40,407 nt of DNA from Butyrivibrio sp. CAG:318 (GTDB lineage Bacteria > Bacillota > Clostridia > Lachnospirales > Lachnospiraceae), in contig FR889252.1 of assembly GCA_000431815.1 (NCBI GenBank), forward strand, positions 1 to 40,407. Direction: 5' to 3'. The translations under genes were made by a program, and so were the position numbers. Below, piece after piece: positions 33,015 to 40,407 of this stretch. How positions within the stretch are numbered: position 1 is the first letter of the stretch; every line of letters begins with the position of its first letter. Under the pieces are notes generated by a model. It did not search any database and was not told the origin of the DNA. It worked only from the letters and a program-made list of their open reading frames with translations.

Positions 33015-33599
33015 CTATCCATTAATAAAGACACCCATTGTCTCCATCAGTGTGAGTGCCCCGGCTATTATAAGGAAAATCCCGCCGGTCCAGTATATTC
33101 TCTTATCAAGTTCACCATTGCGGTAACCGACATATACGCCGATTATAACTATGGCTATTGTTGTCACACATATCATTATCCCCATATACACACCGTTAAG
33201 CAGTGTAAGCCCACATGCAAATCCGGCAAACAACGTGTATATGCTTGTCGACGATGCTATTCCGCAGGTCTTCTTAAAATCAATATCCGAGAGGACCTCA
33301 GGTATAGCTTTCTTCTGGTATATAAAAAGCAGTTTCACCGCTCCCAGTGTTATTAAAATAAGAGCTGCCAGAATACCCCATACCATACGTACTTCATCGG
33401 GCAATGCACTCACATGCACAAGTCCTGCCAGAAGATATCCAATTGTAAGCGCGACCACCTGCCACACGCATACCATAAGGCACATAAGAACGATTCCCCG
33501 CGCCTTAACGTTTCCGAGTACGGAACCTTGTGATACCGCTATAGCAAACACATCAAACGCCAAGCCAAGCCCTATGAGCACTATCATTACGATTTCCAT
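33015..33599 (-). CDS. MntP/YtaF-like six-helix membrane protein
   Basis: A 194-residue protein with six hydrophobic segments in two repeats, the MntP (DUF204) manganese efflux layout. Repeat 1 has GLAFDVFAIAVSQG, close to the GLxxDAFAxxIxxG motif. In repeat 2 the equivalent stretch IASSTSIYTLFAGFACG has Ser in place of the conserved Asp. So it is a divergent member and manganese export cannot be assumed. It is the first gene of the acyl-synthase operon, 12 bases before the next. AAAGGATTGTA precedes the ATG. Confidence 0.75.
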   Translation of the reverse strand: MEIVMIVLIGLGLAFDVFAIAVSQGSVLGNVKARGIVLMCLMVCVWQVVALTIGYLLAGLVHVSALPDEVRMVWGILAALILITLGAVKLLFIYQKKAIPEVLSDIDFKKTCGIASSTSIYTLFAGFACGLTLLNGVYMGIMICVTTIAIVIIGVYVGYRNGELDKRIYWTGGIFLIIAGALTLMETMGVFING

Positions 33600-33624
33600 T
33601 ACAATCCTTTACCTTTCAGATTTT

Positions 33625-33654
33625 ACTATAAAAGTGTATAAAAAAAGACTTCAA
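33625..33654 (-). promoter_or_regulatory. Promoter of the acyl-synthase operon
   Basis: On the minus strand TTGAAG (33649-33654) and TATAGT (33625-33630) are 18 bases apart, with the start expected near 33618, about 20 bases before the MntP-like ATG. The -35 box lies inside the stem of the tetR terminator, so termination and initiation are intertwined. Confidence 0.55.
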
Positions 33655-33680
33655 AAATCCATATACATTTTTGAAGTCTT
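33641..33680 (-). terminator. Terminator of tetR, overlapping operon promoter
   Basis: A 14-base perfect stem (AAGACTTCAAAAAT with ATTTTTGAAGTCTT) with an eight-base loop and, on the minus strand, a run of seven T. It lies 36 bases past the tetR stop. The same inverted repeat could double as an operator because it covers the operon's -35 region. Confidence 0.85.
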
Positions 33681-33715
33681 GTATTTTGCGGCTACATTTC
33701 GGCCAATTTGTAGTT

Positions 33716-34273
33716 TTAGTTGTCTTTTTTGATAAGTTGATATATGCTGTGCTCAATCATGTAATGATACTGGTTCATTATCTCTTCCGCAGTCATATCC
33801 GGTGCGTCAAATACCAGATAACGTATTACCATCATGAGTCCTCCGGCATAATACCTGGCAAGCAGCGGTACGCAGTCGGGTTCGCCGGGAGGTACAGGAT
33901 ACATCCCCAGAATCTCTTCAAACATTTTGGAAAGGCAGTCAATAAGTGTCTCGCCAAAGCCGTTTTGTCCGACAATATCAAAAGTTCTTCTGTAATATTC
34001 CCTGTCATTGCAAAATCCTTCAAAGAGATGTTTAAGTCCGTCAGGAATGTTGCCACGCTCAAACATCTCACGCGCCGGGTCTATAATTTCATCATTTACG
34101 ATCCATTCCACAAGCTCGTATTTATCATGAAAATGATTATAGAAAGTAGGCCTGATTACGCTGGCGTGATCAGTTATCATCTTTATTGTGATTTTTTCAA
34201 ACGGTATCTGCAGCATCAGTTCCTTGAAACTGTTGGCTATCAGACGCTTGGTTAATTCCTTTATCTGTTCCAT
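33716..34273 (-). CDS. TetR/AcrR family transcriptional regulator
   Basis: A 185-residue TetR-family repressor-type regulator. The N-terminal HTH (about 10-55) has KRLIANSFKELMLQIPFEKI and DHASVIRPTFYNHFHDKYEL. The C-terminal helical domain (GLMMVIRYLVFDAPDMTAEE) is the type seen with DhaS-like TetR proteins. The ligand is not evident. It lies just upstream of the acyl-synthase operon on the same strand and 22 bases after the GH13 gene, so it may be transcribed with GH13 and control the operon, itself, or both. Confidence 0.87.
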   Translation of the reverse strand: MEQIKELTKRLIANSFKELMLQIPFEKITIKMITDHASVIRPTFYNHFHDKYELVEWIVNDEIIDPAREMFERGNIPDGLKHLFEGFCNDREYYRRTFDIVGQNGFGETLIDCLSKMFEEILGMYPVPPGEPDCVPLLARYYAGGLMMVIRYLVFDAPDMTAEEIMNQYHYMIEHSIYQLIKKDN

Positions 34274-34295
34274 ATATCACCCGTATGAGCATGTA

Positions 34296-36401
34296 TTATT
34301 TAATAAGTATCATTCCTGATAAAGCATTGAGTGTCACCTTTATCTTTCCGGATACTACTTCATATTCGCCGGCATCTGTTCTGTATCCGCTGTTATCACT
34401 GACAATTGCTGCTTTCATGATATCTCCGTCATTGAGCCCACATTCCCATACATCTATAACAACCGTACGCTCACTGTCATTATTATTAATAATTGTGACT
34501 GCCTTGCTGTCGGCGGGGAATCTTCCGTATGATATTATATTATAATCTCCGTAAAGTTTCTTGTATGATCCTGTCATAAGGGCTTTACTGTTCCTGTGAA
34601 TCCTGATGACATCCCTATGGAAATCAACAAGCTGCATATCTTCATTGCCCCACGGATAAGTACGTCTGTTGTCCGGATCTGTCCATCCGCACACGCCCGC
34701 TTCATCTCCGTAATATACCGTAGGTGCTCCGGGCCATGACATCTGTACGATTACAGCCTCCATAAATACTGCCTTATTAACATTCTCTTCAGCAGCCTTC
34801 GGTCCTCTCGATTCCGTTCGTCCGACAGTCCTGTTGGTCCTCGTAAGGAATCTCGAATGATCGTGATTGGAGAGTTCATTCATGGAAATTCTCACCGGAG
34901 ATCCGCCCATTCTGGACATATTATGTCTGGCCGCATCAAAAAAATATGATGGATTGCCGACCTTATTGCCATCGTATGAATCACTGTGTTTCTCCATTCC
35001 CGTGAGAAACCATGTTATCGGTTCCATAAATGCATCGTAATTCATGATCGTATCCCACTCGTCGCCGTGGAGCCAGGAATTACAATCACCGTAATGTTCG
35101 GCAAGAATTACCGCATCCGGATTGGCTTCCTTAACCGCGTTTCTGAATTTTTTCCAGAAACGATGATTATATTCCTCGCTGAATCCCAAATCCGCTGCCA
35201 CATCAAGTCTCCATCCGTCCACATTGTACGGCGGGGATACCCATTTACGTCCTATATCGAGAATATATTGTTCAAGCTTCTCCGAGCCTTCGTAATTAAG
35301 TTTAGGGAGGGTGTCATGTCCCCACCATCCGTTGTAAGTATTATTATATGGCCATCTGTTCGGATCGTTAAACTGGAAGAAATCCCTGTACGGGCTGTCA
35401 GCTGACACATATGCGCCCTTCTCAAAGTCCGAACTTCCTTCATAAATGCGTTCCTTGTCAAGCCACTTATTGAATGAACCGCAATGGTTAAACACTCCGT
35501 CTATGATTACTCTTATCCCGCGTTTGTGTGCCTCATCCACGAGCTGTGCAAAAAGCCGGTTGCTGGCTTCAAGGTTGGCAATGCTGGTCACTCTCTTAAT
35601 ATACCGTGATGCCTGCACATTATCATATACACCTTCAGGCAGTGCTTCGCCTCCGTCATCAACGATCCTTCCGAAATGCGGATCTATATGGTCGTAATCC
35701 TGAATATCGTATTTGTGATTGGACGGTGATACAAAAAGCGGGTTAAAATATATACACTGTATTCCGAGTCCGGCAAGATAATCAAGTTTCTGCATAACGC
35801 CTTCAAGATCTCCGCCGTAAAATTCCCTGACACCCATCGTTGCAGGATATTTGTTCCAATTGGTTACATGATTGACATAATCTCCGATATAAGAATATTC
35901 ACGGTCAACAACATCATTGGATGTATCACCGTTAAAAAATCTGTCCGTGTATATCTGATATATAACGGCTCCTCTCATCCATTCAGGTGTCTTGAATCCC
36001 GGATATATCACAAAATTATAATACTGGTTCATATCTGTATGTGCTCCCAGCTGTGTATAAAATACCGTCGTCTTACCGGAACGTACCTCGAAATAATAAT
36101 TAACCGGTTCTTCTCCGATATGAACGGTCGCTGTATAATAATCGAATCTTTTATCGCAATGTGTCTTCTCCATATGACAGAGCGAACCGTTAACAACAAC
36201 ATTAACCGTTTCCACATTATACTTAAGCGTGCGGAACCTTAATTCAATATCCGAATTCTTATCCGGCTCGCACGGTGTAACAAATTGCTCTGTCGTGTCA
36301 TGAAAAAGTCCCCTTGAATTAAGGACCGGTCTCATATTAGACAGATATATCCAGTTTTTCTCAAACGACGGCATGTCGTCAAAATTCTTTCTGATTTCCA
36401 T
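34296..36401 (-). CDS. GH13 alpha-glycosidase (neopullulanase/cyclomaltodextrinase-like)
   Basis: A 701-residue glycoside hydrolase family 13 enzyme acting on alpha-1,4 or alpha-1,6 glucans. An N-terminal beta-sandwich (about 1-130, CBM34-like) precedes the TIM barrel with YFNPLFVSPSNHKYD, the nucleophile aspartate in GWRLDVAADL, the acid/base glutamate in VILAEHYGD, and the third carboxylate in NELSNHDHSRFL. A C-terminal beta domain closes the chain. No signal peptide is visible, so it acts in the cytoplasm on imported maltodextrin or glycogen. CBM34 plus barrel suggests neopullulanase or cyclomaltodextrinase. AGGA precedes the ATG. tetR follows 22 bases after the stop. Confidence 0.88.
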   Translation of the reverse strand: MEIRKNFDDMPSFEKNWIYLSNMRPVLNSRGLFHDTTEQFVTPCEPDKNSDIELRFRTLKYNVETVNVVVNGSLCHMEKTHCDKRFDYYTATVHIGEEPVNYYFEVRSGKTTVFYTQLGAHTDMNQYYNFVIYPGFKTPEWMRGAVIYQIYTDRFFNGDTSNDVVDREYSYIGDYVNHVTNWNKYPATMGVREFYGGDLEGVMQKLDYLAGLGIQCIYFNPLFVSPSNHKYDIQDYDHIDPHFGRIVDDGGEALPEGVYDNVQASRYIKRVTSIANLEASNRLFAQLVDEAHKRGIRVIIDGVFNHCGSFNKWLDKERIYEGSSDFEKGAYVSADSPYRDFFQFNDPNRWPYNNTYNGWWGHDTLPKLNYEGSEKLEQYILDIGRKWVSPPYNVDGWRLDVAADLGFSEEYNHRFWKKFRNAVKEANPDAVILAEHYGDCNSWLHGDEWDTIMNYDAFMEPITWFLTGMEKHSDSYDGNKVGNPSYFFDAARHNMSRMGGSPVRISMNELSNHDHSRFLTRTNRTVGRTESRGPKAAEENVNKAVFMEAVIVQMSWPGAPTVYYGDEAGVCGWTDPDNRRTYPWGNEDMQLVDFHRDVIRIHRNSKALMTGSYKKLYGDYNIISYGRFPADSKAVTIINNNDSERTVVIDVWECGLNDGDIMKAAIVSDNSGYRTDAGEYEVVSGKIKVTLNALSGMILIK

Positions 36402-36499
36402 TATTCCTATCCAGCTCCGTAAAACACCAATTTATACTATTATACCGCCTGACGGCATTTCTTGCAAGCAGGACTTCCTCCTGCTTTTCTATATAAAGT

Positions 36500-36531
36500 A
36501 AAGAGGACAGCTTCCGACGGCTGTCCTCTTT
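36500..36531 (-). terminator. Intrinsic terminator after ftsH
   Basis: A 12-base perfect stem (AAAGAGGACAGC with GCTGTCCTCTTT) with an eight-base loop lies about 145 bases past the ftsH stop. The tract on the minus strand, TTTACTTTAT, is imperfect. No gene lies between, so it closes the tilS-hpt-ftsH operon. Confidence 0.7.
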
Positions 36532-36624
36532 GGAGAAGGTATTTCGTTTCTTATGGGGTGTAGTAAAACTATATATAATGTATTGGGGGGTTACAGTGTA
36601 AGTATAGCAATAGGCCCCATATAA

Positions 36625-36676
36625 GTGTGCACAAACTTGCACAAATTTAAAATTTGTTTTTGTGCATTTTGTACAC
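36625..36676. repeat. Cluster of GCACAAA motifs at the ftsH stop
   Basis: GCACAAA occurs twice forward (36629-36635, 36639-36645) and once inverted (36659-36665), with GTGTG/GTACAC-like ends making an imperfect inverted repeat up to the ftsH stop. It could form an mRNA stem-loop. No protein or terminator role is evident. Confidence 0.35.
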
Positions 36677-38541
36677 TAGATTAATATCTCCGGCTTATCA
36701 AAAAGAGCTTCAAACTCTTCTCTTGTAACTTTTTCTTTGTCAAGAAGAAGTTTCGCACAAGCATCAAGGACATCCCTGTTGTCATTGATAATCTTTCTGG
36801 CCTTGGCATAGCACTCATCTATTATGCCCTTGACTTCTTCGTCAATAACGGTTGCAACATTTTCGCCGTATGAACGTGTATGTGCAAGATCGCGTCCGAT
36901 AAACACCTCATCTTCATCGCTTCCGTAATTTACAAGTCCGACTTTATCCGAAAATCCGTATTTGGTCACCATCGCTCTTGCAAGAGCTGTAGCCTGCTTG
37001 ATATCCTGTGATGCGCCCGTTGTCACATCATCAAATATAAGTTCCTCGGCAACACGGCCGCCAAGTCCGACAACAATTTCCTGCAGCATTTTACCCTTGG
37101 TATTGAACATTTCATCTTTCTCCGGAAGCGGCATTGTATATCCTGCAGCGCCTGTGCCGGTAGGAATGATCGATATTGTATGGACAGGTCCCACATCCGG
37201 CAGAACATGGAAAAGTATCGCATGTCCGGCTTCATGGTAGGCCGTAATTTTCTTTTCCTTGTCGGAAATGACTTTACTTTTCTTCTCTGCGCCGATTCCG
37301 ACTTTGACAAACGACTTGTCAATATCAGCTTGTGTAATATATGCCTCATTTTTCTTGGCTGCAAGTATCGCAGCTTCATTCATGAGGTTTTCAAGATCTG
37401 CACCGGTGAATCCGGCAGTGGTCTGTGCAATCGTCTTAAGATCAACATCATCGCCAATCGGTTTTCCTTTGACATGTACGTTAAGAATTTCTTCTCTTCC
37501 CTTAACATCAGGTCTTCCGACAACGACCTTACGGTCAAAACGGCCCGGTCTTAAAATAGCAGGGTCAAGGATATCAACTCTGTTGGTAGCCGCCATTACG
37601 ATTATGCCGGCATTCACACCAAATCCGTCCATCTCGACGAGCATCTGGTTAAGTGTCTGCTCTCTCTCGTCATGTCCGCCGCCCATTCCGGTTCCTCTGC
37701 GCCTTGCAACCGCATCAATTTCATCAATAAATACTATACAAGGTGAGTTTTTCTTTGCTTCTTCAAACAAATCTCTTACTCTGGACGCACCGACACCGAC
37801 AAACATTTCCACGAAATCAGAACCGGAAATGCTGAAAAACGGTACGCCTGCTTCGCCTGCAACTGCCTTCGCAAGGAGTGTCTTACCTGTTCCCGGAGGG
37901 CCTACAAGAATTACTCCCTTAGGGATTCTGGCACCAAGATCGGTATATTTTTTGGGATTCTTAAGGAAGTCAACTATCTCTTCAAGTTCTTCCTTTTCTT
38001 CACTCAATCCGGCAACCTGTTTGAATGTAACTTTGACTGCTCTCGGATCCATCATTTTGGCACGGCTCTTGCCGAAATTCATCATTTTGGAATTACTGCC
38101 TCCGCCGGCCGCTGCCTGTCTGTTCATAAATACAAATATGAATATGATAACCGCCGCAACAATTATAAACGGCAGTATTGTCGTGAGAAATACGCTGTCG
38201 CGCTGTACATCGCCCTGTTTATAGGTTACAACTGCGTCGTCTTTGGCTGTTTTGTTATATGCCATAATAGCCGCCTCGACCGCTTCGACATCATTAACAT
38301 ATGCATTTTTCTTGCTGTCATCAGAAAGCTTTACTGTTATCTTTCCTGTCGGAATCTCCTGGTTCTGGCTTATCGTGACATCTTTGACTTTACCATCCGC
38401 AAGGTCATTTATAAAACCTTCATAGGTATAATTAACAGCATTTTTACCGTTCTGCCTTATGGCAAATACTACTACAAATATAATTGCGATAAGAATTATA
38501 TAGAATATAAATCCGACGCCTCGTGTTTTTCTGGTTTCCAA
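36676..38541 (-). CDS. ftsH: ATP-dependent zinc metalloprotease FtsH
   Basis: A 621-residue membrane AAA+ protease that degrades misfolded and short-lived membrane and cytosolic proteins. Two membrane helices (about 9-28 and 119-139) flank a small extracytoplasmic domain. The AAA domain has Walker A GPPGTGKT (214-221), Walker B IVFIDEID (269-276), and an RPGRFDRK arginine-finger region. The protease domain has the zinc site HEAGH (436-440) and a later acidic ligand in QDIKQATALARAMV. The start is TTG (METRKTRG) with GGAGG ten bases upstream. It follows hpt by 15 bases, in the order tilS-hpt-ftsH that is conserved in Firmicutes. Confidence 0.96.
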   Translation of the reverse strand: METRKTRGVGFIFYIILIAIIFVVVFAIRQNGKNAVNYTYEGFINDLADGKVKDVTISQNQEIPTGKITVKLSDDSKKNAYVNDVEAVEAAIMAYNKTAKDDAVVTYKQGDVQRDSVFLTTILPFIIVAAVIIFIFVFMNRQAAAGGGSNSKMMNFGKSRAKMMDPRAVKVTFKQVAGLSEEKEELEEIVDFLKNPKKYTDLGARIPKGVILVGPPGTGKTLLAKAVAGEAGVPFFSISGSDFVEMFVGVGASRVRDLFEEAKKNSPCIVFIDEIDAVARRRGTGMGGGHDEREQTLNQMLVEMDGFGVNAGIIVMAATNRVDILDPAILRPGRFDRKVVVGRPDVKGREEILNVHVKGKPIGDDVDLKTIAQTTAGFTGADLENLMNEAAILAAKKNEAYITQADIDKSFVKVGIGAEKKSKVISDKEKKITAYHEAGHAILFHVLPDVGPVHTISIIPTGTGAAGYTMPLPEKDEMFNTKGKMLQEIVVGLGGRVAEELIFDDVTTGASQDIKQATALARAMVTKYGFSDKVGLVNYGSDEDEVFIGRDLAHTRSYGENVATVIDEEVKGIIDECYAKARKIINDNRDVLDACAKLLLDKEKVTREEFEALFDKPEILI

Positions 38542-38556
38542 GTCTGCTTATCCTCC

Positions 38557-39081
38557 CTAGTCAAATTTAACCACACCAATGTATGGAAGATTTCTGTATT
38601 TCTGGTCATAGTCAAGTCCGTATCCTACAACGAACTCGTCCGGTATCTGAAATCCGACATAATCAACATTTACATCATCAACAACACGTCTGTCCGGCTT
38701 ATCAAGAAGTGTGCATAATTTTATGCTCTTAGGATTTCTCTTTCTGAAGATTTCGAGAAGGTGGCTTAATGTCCTGCCCGAATCAATAATATCTTCTACG
38801 ATAAGTACGTCCTTACCTTCAAGCGGCTCATCAAGGTCTTTAACTATCTTAACTATTCCGCTTGACTTAGTATCACCGCCGTAGCTTGACACGGACATAA
38901 AATCAAGCGATACATCGCATGTTATTCTCTTGGCAAGTTCACACATGAATGGTGCTCCGCCTTTAAGGACACATATCATATGAATGCTCTTTCCTTCATA
39001 GTCTTTACTTATCTGTGCACCTATCTGTGCTATTCTCCTATTTACCTCTTCTTCCGTAAACAGTACTTCAATTCTCTGCAT
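38557..39081 (-). CDS. hpt: Hypoxanthine phosphoribosyltransferase
   Basis: About 174 residues. It converts hypoxanthine or guanine with PRPP to IMP or GMP in purine salvage. Visible motifs are the N-terminal IGAQISKDYEG, CVLKGGAPFMCELAKR, the flexible loop SSYGGDTKSSG, and the PRPP-binding VLIVEDIIDSGRTLSHLL. The ATG at 39081 has GGAGG eight bases upstream and I prefer it; a GTG five codons earlier is open. It overlaps the tilS stop by 14 bases, so translation is coupled. Confidence 0.94.
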   Translation of the reverse strand: MQRIEVLFTEEEVNRRIAQIGAQISKDYEGKSIHMICVLKGGAPFMCELAKRITCDVSLDFMSVSSYGGDTKSSGIVKIVKDLDEPLEGKDVLIVEDIIDSGRTLSHLLEIFRKRNPKSIKLCTLLDKPDRRVVDDVNVDYVGFQIPDEFVVGYGLDYDQKYRNLPYIGVVKFD

Positions 39082-40407
39082 GTTCAGTTCCTCCACATCT
39101 TACCGTCAGTACATTAACCGTATCTTCCGTAATCTTATATTCTGCGCTTATCCGTCCGCCGACAACCCAGACTATGTCACTTCCTTCAGCCAGCAGGCAG
39201 ATGCTGCTTCTCTTCCTTGCCGGAATTCCGGCATCTATAAAATATTGTTTCAGGCTTTTATGATGTCCGGCATCATCAATAACCAGTCTGTCGCCGGGCA
39301 TTCTTCCTCTGAGGCACAAGCCAATCTTTATTTTATCATAATCAAAGCATTTCGTATACAGTTCATTTGATATTTTTTGTATTTTATCGACCGGTGCGAT
39401 ATCAAAATCAAAAGTCAGTCCGTTATATGTTATACCCATGCACGGCGGTTCAACATAAACCGGTTCGTTTCCTGTTCCAAAACTGCCGGCATCATCAAAC
39501 CCGATATATATGCCATCGGTATTTTTAACGGCATATAATCCCTTTGAAATATCAAATCGTCTTCCGCTCCTGCCTCTTTGAAGGTCTAATACACCGTTCA
39601 CATGGGTTTCTCCGATATCCTTGAGTGAGCCGAGCAGTTTTCCTATTACATTTCTTATTATGCGTCCAAGCATATATTCATCTGTTTCCACGGCAGACCT
39701 TATCAGGCAGCCCCCATCACAATCCGTCACCATGCCGGCCATATATTCTGCTGTCTGTTTTGCAAGATATTCTTCCGCAGATGCAGCATTTTCCGCAAGT
39801 GCCGCAATGTTGGCAACCGTCTGCGGATTAATATTCCGCTGCAGATATGGTATGACTTCATTTCTTATTCTGTTGCGTGTATAATCCGTTCCGCTGTTAG
39901 TGCTGTCAGTGCAATATCTGATATTATTATCCAGCAGAAATTTCTCTATTTCGTTCCTTTCACAGCACAGCAATGGTCTTATAATATTCCCACGCACAGG
40001 CAGTATTCCGCCCACTCCCTTAATCCCGCTGCCGCGGCATATGTTAAACAGAACTGTCTCGGCAAGGTCGTTCATATGGTGCGCCACCGCAATAACAGCA
40101 TCCGCACCCATCTTAAGTCTTTCCTGTTCAAAAGCCTGATATCTTAATATTCTTCCCGCTTCTTCACTTCCGATTCCGCGTCCGGCAGCATATCCGGGAA
40201 CATCATATTCATACACAGCCACCGGGACGTTATACCCCTTGCATAGTTCCTTACAGTAATTCATATCACGGTCAGCTTCTTCACCCCTGATACCATGATG
40301 TACATGCACCGCTTCAAGAGCAATTCCATGCTCTGAACAATATCTTCGCAGCACCAGAAAAAGGCAGACCGAATCGGCACCTCCCGACAAACCTGCAACC
40401 ACACCGC
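39068..40407 (-). CDS. tilS: tRNA(Ile)-lysidine synthetase, 5' end cut by window
   Basis: Cut by the right edge. The N-type ATP pyrophosphatase P-loop is GLSGGADSVCLF, and the frame is open through the last base, so roughly 20-30 N-terminal codons including the true start are outside. The catalytic core runs to about residue 210 (AVAHHMNDLAETVLFNICRG and YTRNRIRNEVIPYL), followed by the substrate-binding and C-terminal TilS domains (GDRLVIDDAGHHKSLKQYF). The enzyme adds lysine to cytidine 34 of tRNA-Ile(CAU), which makes it read AUA. It is essential and heads the operon with hpt and ftsH. Confidence 0.93.
   Translation of the reverse strand, partial: GVVAGLSGGADSVCLFLVLRRYCSEHGIALEAVHVHHGIRGEEADRDMNYCKELCKGYNVPVAVYEYDVPGYAAGRGIGSEEAGRILRYQAFEQERLKMGADAVIAVAHHMNDLAETVLFNICRGSGIKGVGGILPVRGNIIRPLLCCERNEIEKFLLDNNIRYCTDSTNSGTDYTRNRIRNEVIPYLQRNINPQTVANIAALAENAASAEEYLAKQTAEYMAGMVTDCDGGCLIRSAVETDEYMLGRIIRNVIGKLLGSLKDIGETHVNGVLDLQRGRSGRRFDISKGLYAVKNTDGIYIGFDDAGSFGTGNEPVYVEPPCMGITYNGLTFDFDIAPVDKIQKISNELYTKCFDYDKIKIGLCLRGRMPGDRLVIDDAGHHKSLKQYFIDAGIPARKRSSICLLAEGSDIVWVVGGRISAEYKITEDTVNVLTVRCGGTEHAEN

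Noticed and set aside
33671..34255. Rightward 194-codon frame opposite tetR
   Set aside because: Antisense to a clear TetR-family gene; begins inside the terminator hairpin.
36379..36642. Leftward 87-codon frame upstream of GH13
   Set aside because: Runs through the ftsH terminator hairpin and overlaps the GH13 start; no ribosome site or family resemblance.
37259..38224. Rightward 321-codon frame opposite ftsH
   Set aside because: Antisense shadow of the ftsH ATPase domain, low-complexity Ser/Pro/Thr composition, no ribosome site.

Overview
The window looks like a chromosome segment of a low-to-mid GC, Gram-positive, anaerobic Clostridia member, most likely family Lachnospiraceae. This rests on the gene set and style: MutS2, YhaM, TilS-Hpt-FtsH, CheX, an AbiE pair, strong AGGAGG-type ribosome sites and frequent TTG starts. 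The family placement is inference, because no rRNA gene is present.

Region 1 (1 to about 4160) is AT-rich accessory DNA. It holds a small membrane protein, the C-terminal scrap of a large serine recombinase, a PPP-type phosphatase, a solitary 674-residue STAND-like ATPase and a frameshifted excisionase-like HTH remnant. Region 2 (4166-12530) is housekeeping: rlmD, a YhaM-type exonuclease and a catalytically dead HtrA-like membrane protein leftward, then mutS2 and a two-component system rightward. Region 3 (12535-19125) holds trmL-cheX, an Lrp-aminotransferase-AIR synthase operon, an unlisted 32-residue membrane peptide, a TPR-like protein, a DnaQ-like exonuclease, a DUF2752 protein, tRNA-Gly(UCC) and a DUF4190 protein with an Asn-Gly-Tyr repeat head. 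Region 4 (19227-21669) is an AbiEi/AbiEii toxin-antitoxin pair with two palindromes upstream that look like autoregulatory operators.

Region 5 (21586-34273) is the most interesting part. Thirteen tightly spaced leftward genes run from one promoter to one terminator, preceded by a TetR-family gene. In transcription order they are: MntP-like membrane protein, PlsC-type acyltransferase, ACP, patatin-like hydrolase, flavodoxin-fold oxidoreductase, second acyltransferase, AMP-ligase-like protein, second ACP, an 805-residue double ketosynthase, ketoreductase, dehydratase, malonyl transacylase and a PccB-type carboxyltransferase. In the double ketosynthase the first half keeps Cys-His-His, while the second half has Met-Phe-Glu at those positions. 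It is therefore best read as a ketosynthase fused to a chain-length-factor-like partner. The operon has no enoyl reductase and no FabH. The set of KS/CLF, KR, DH, two ACPs, ligase and lysophospholipid-type acyltransferases resembles aryl-polyene-like type II synthases. My inference is a dedicated pathway making an unusual, possibly conjugated polyene or otherwise unreduced, acyl chain that is placed on a lipid. The ligase-like protein has lost its ATP-binding P-loop and its A10 lysine, so starter loading may not be conventional.

Region 6 (34296-40407) contains a GH13 alpha-glucan hydrolase, ftsH, hpt and a tilS gene cut by the window edge.
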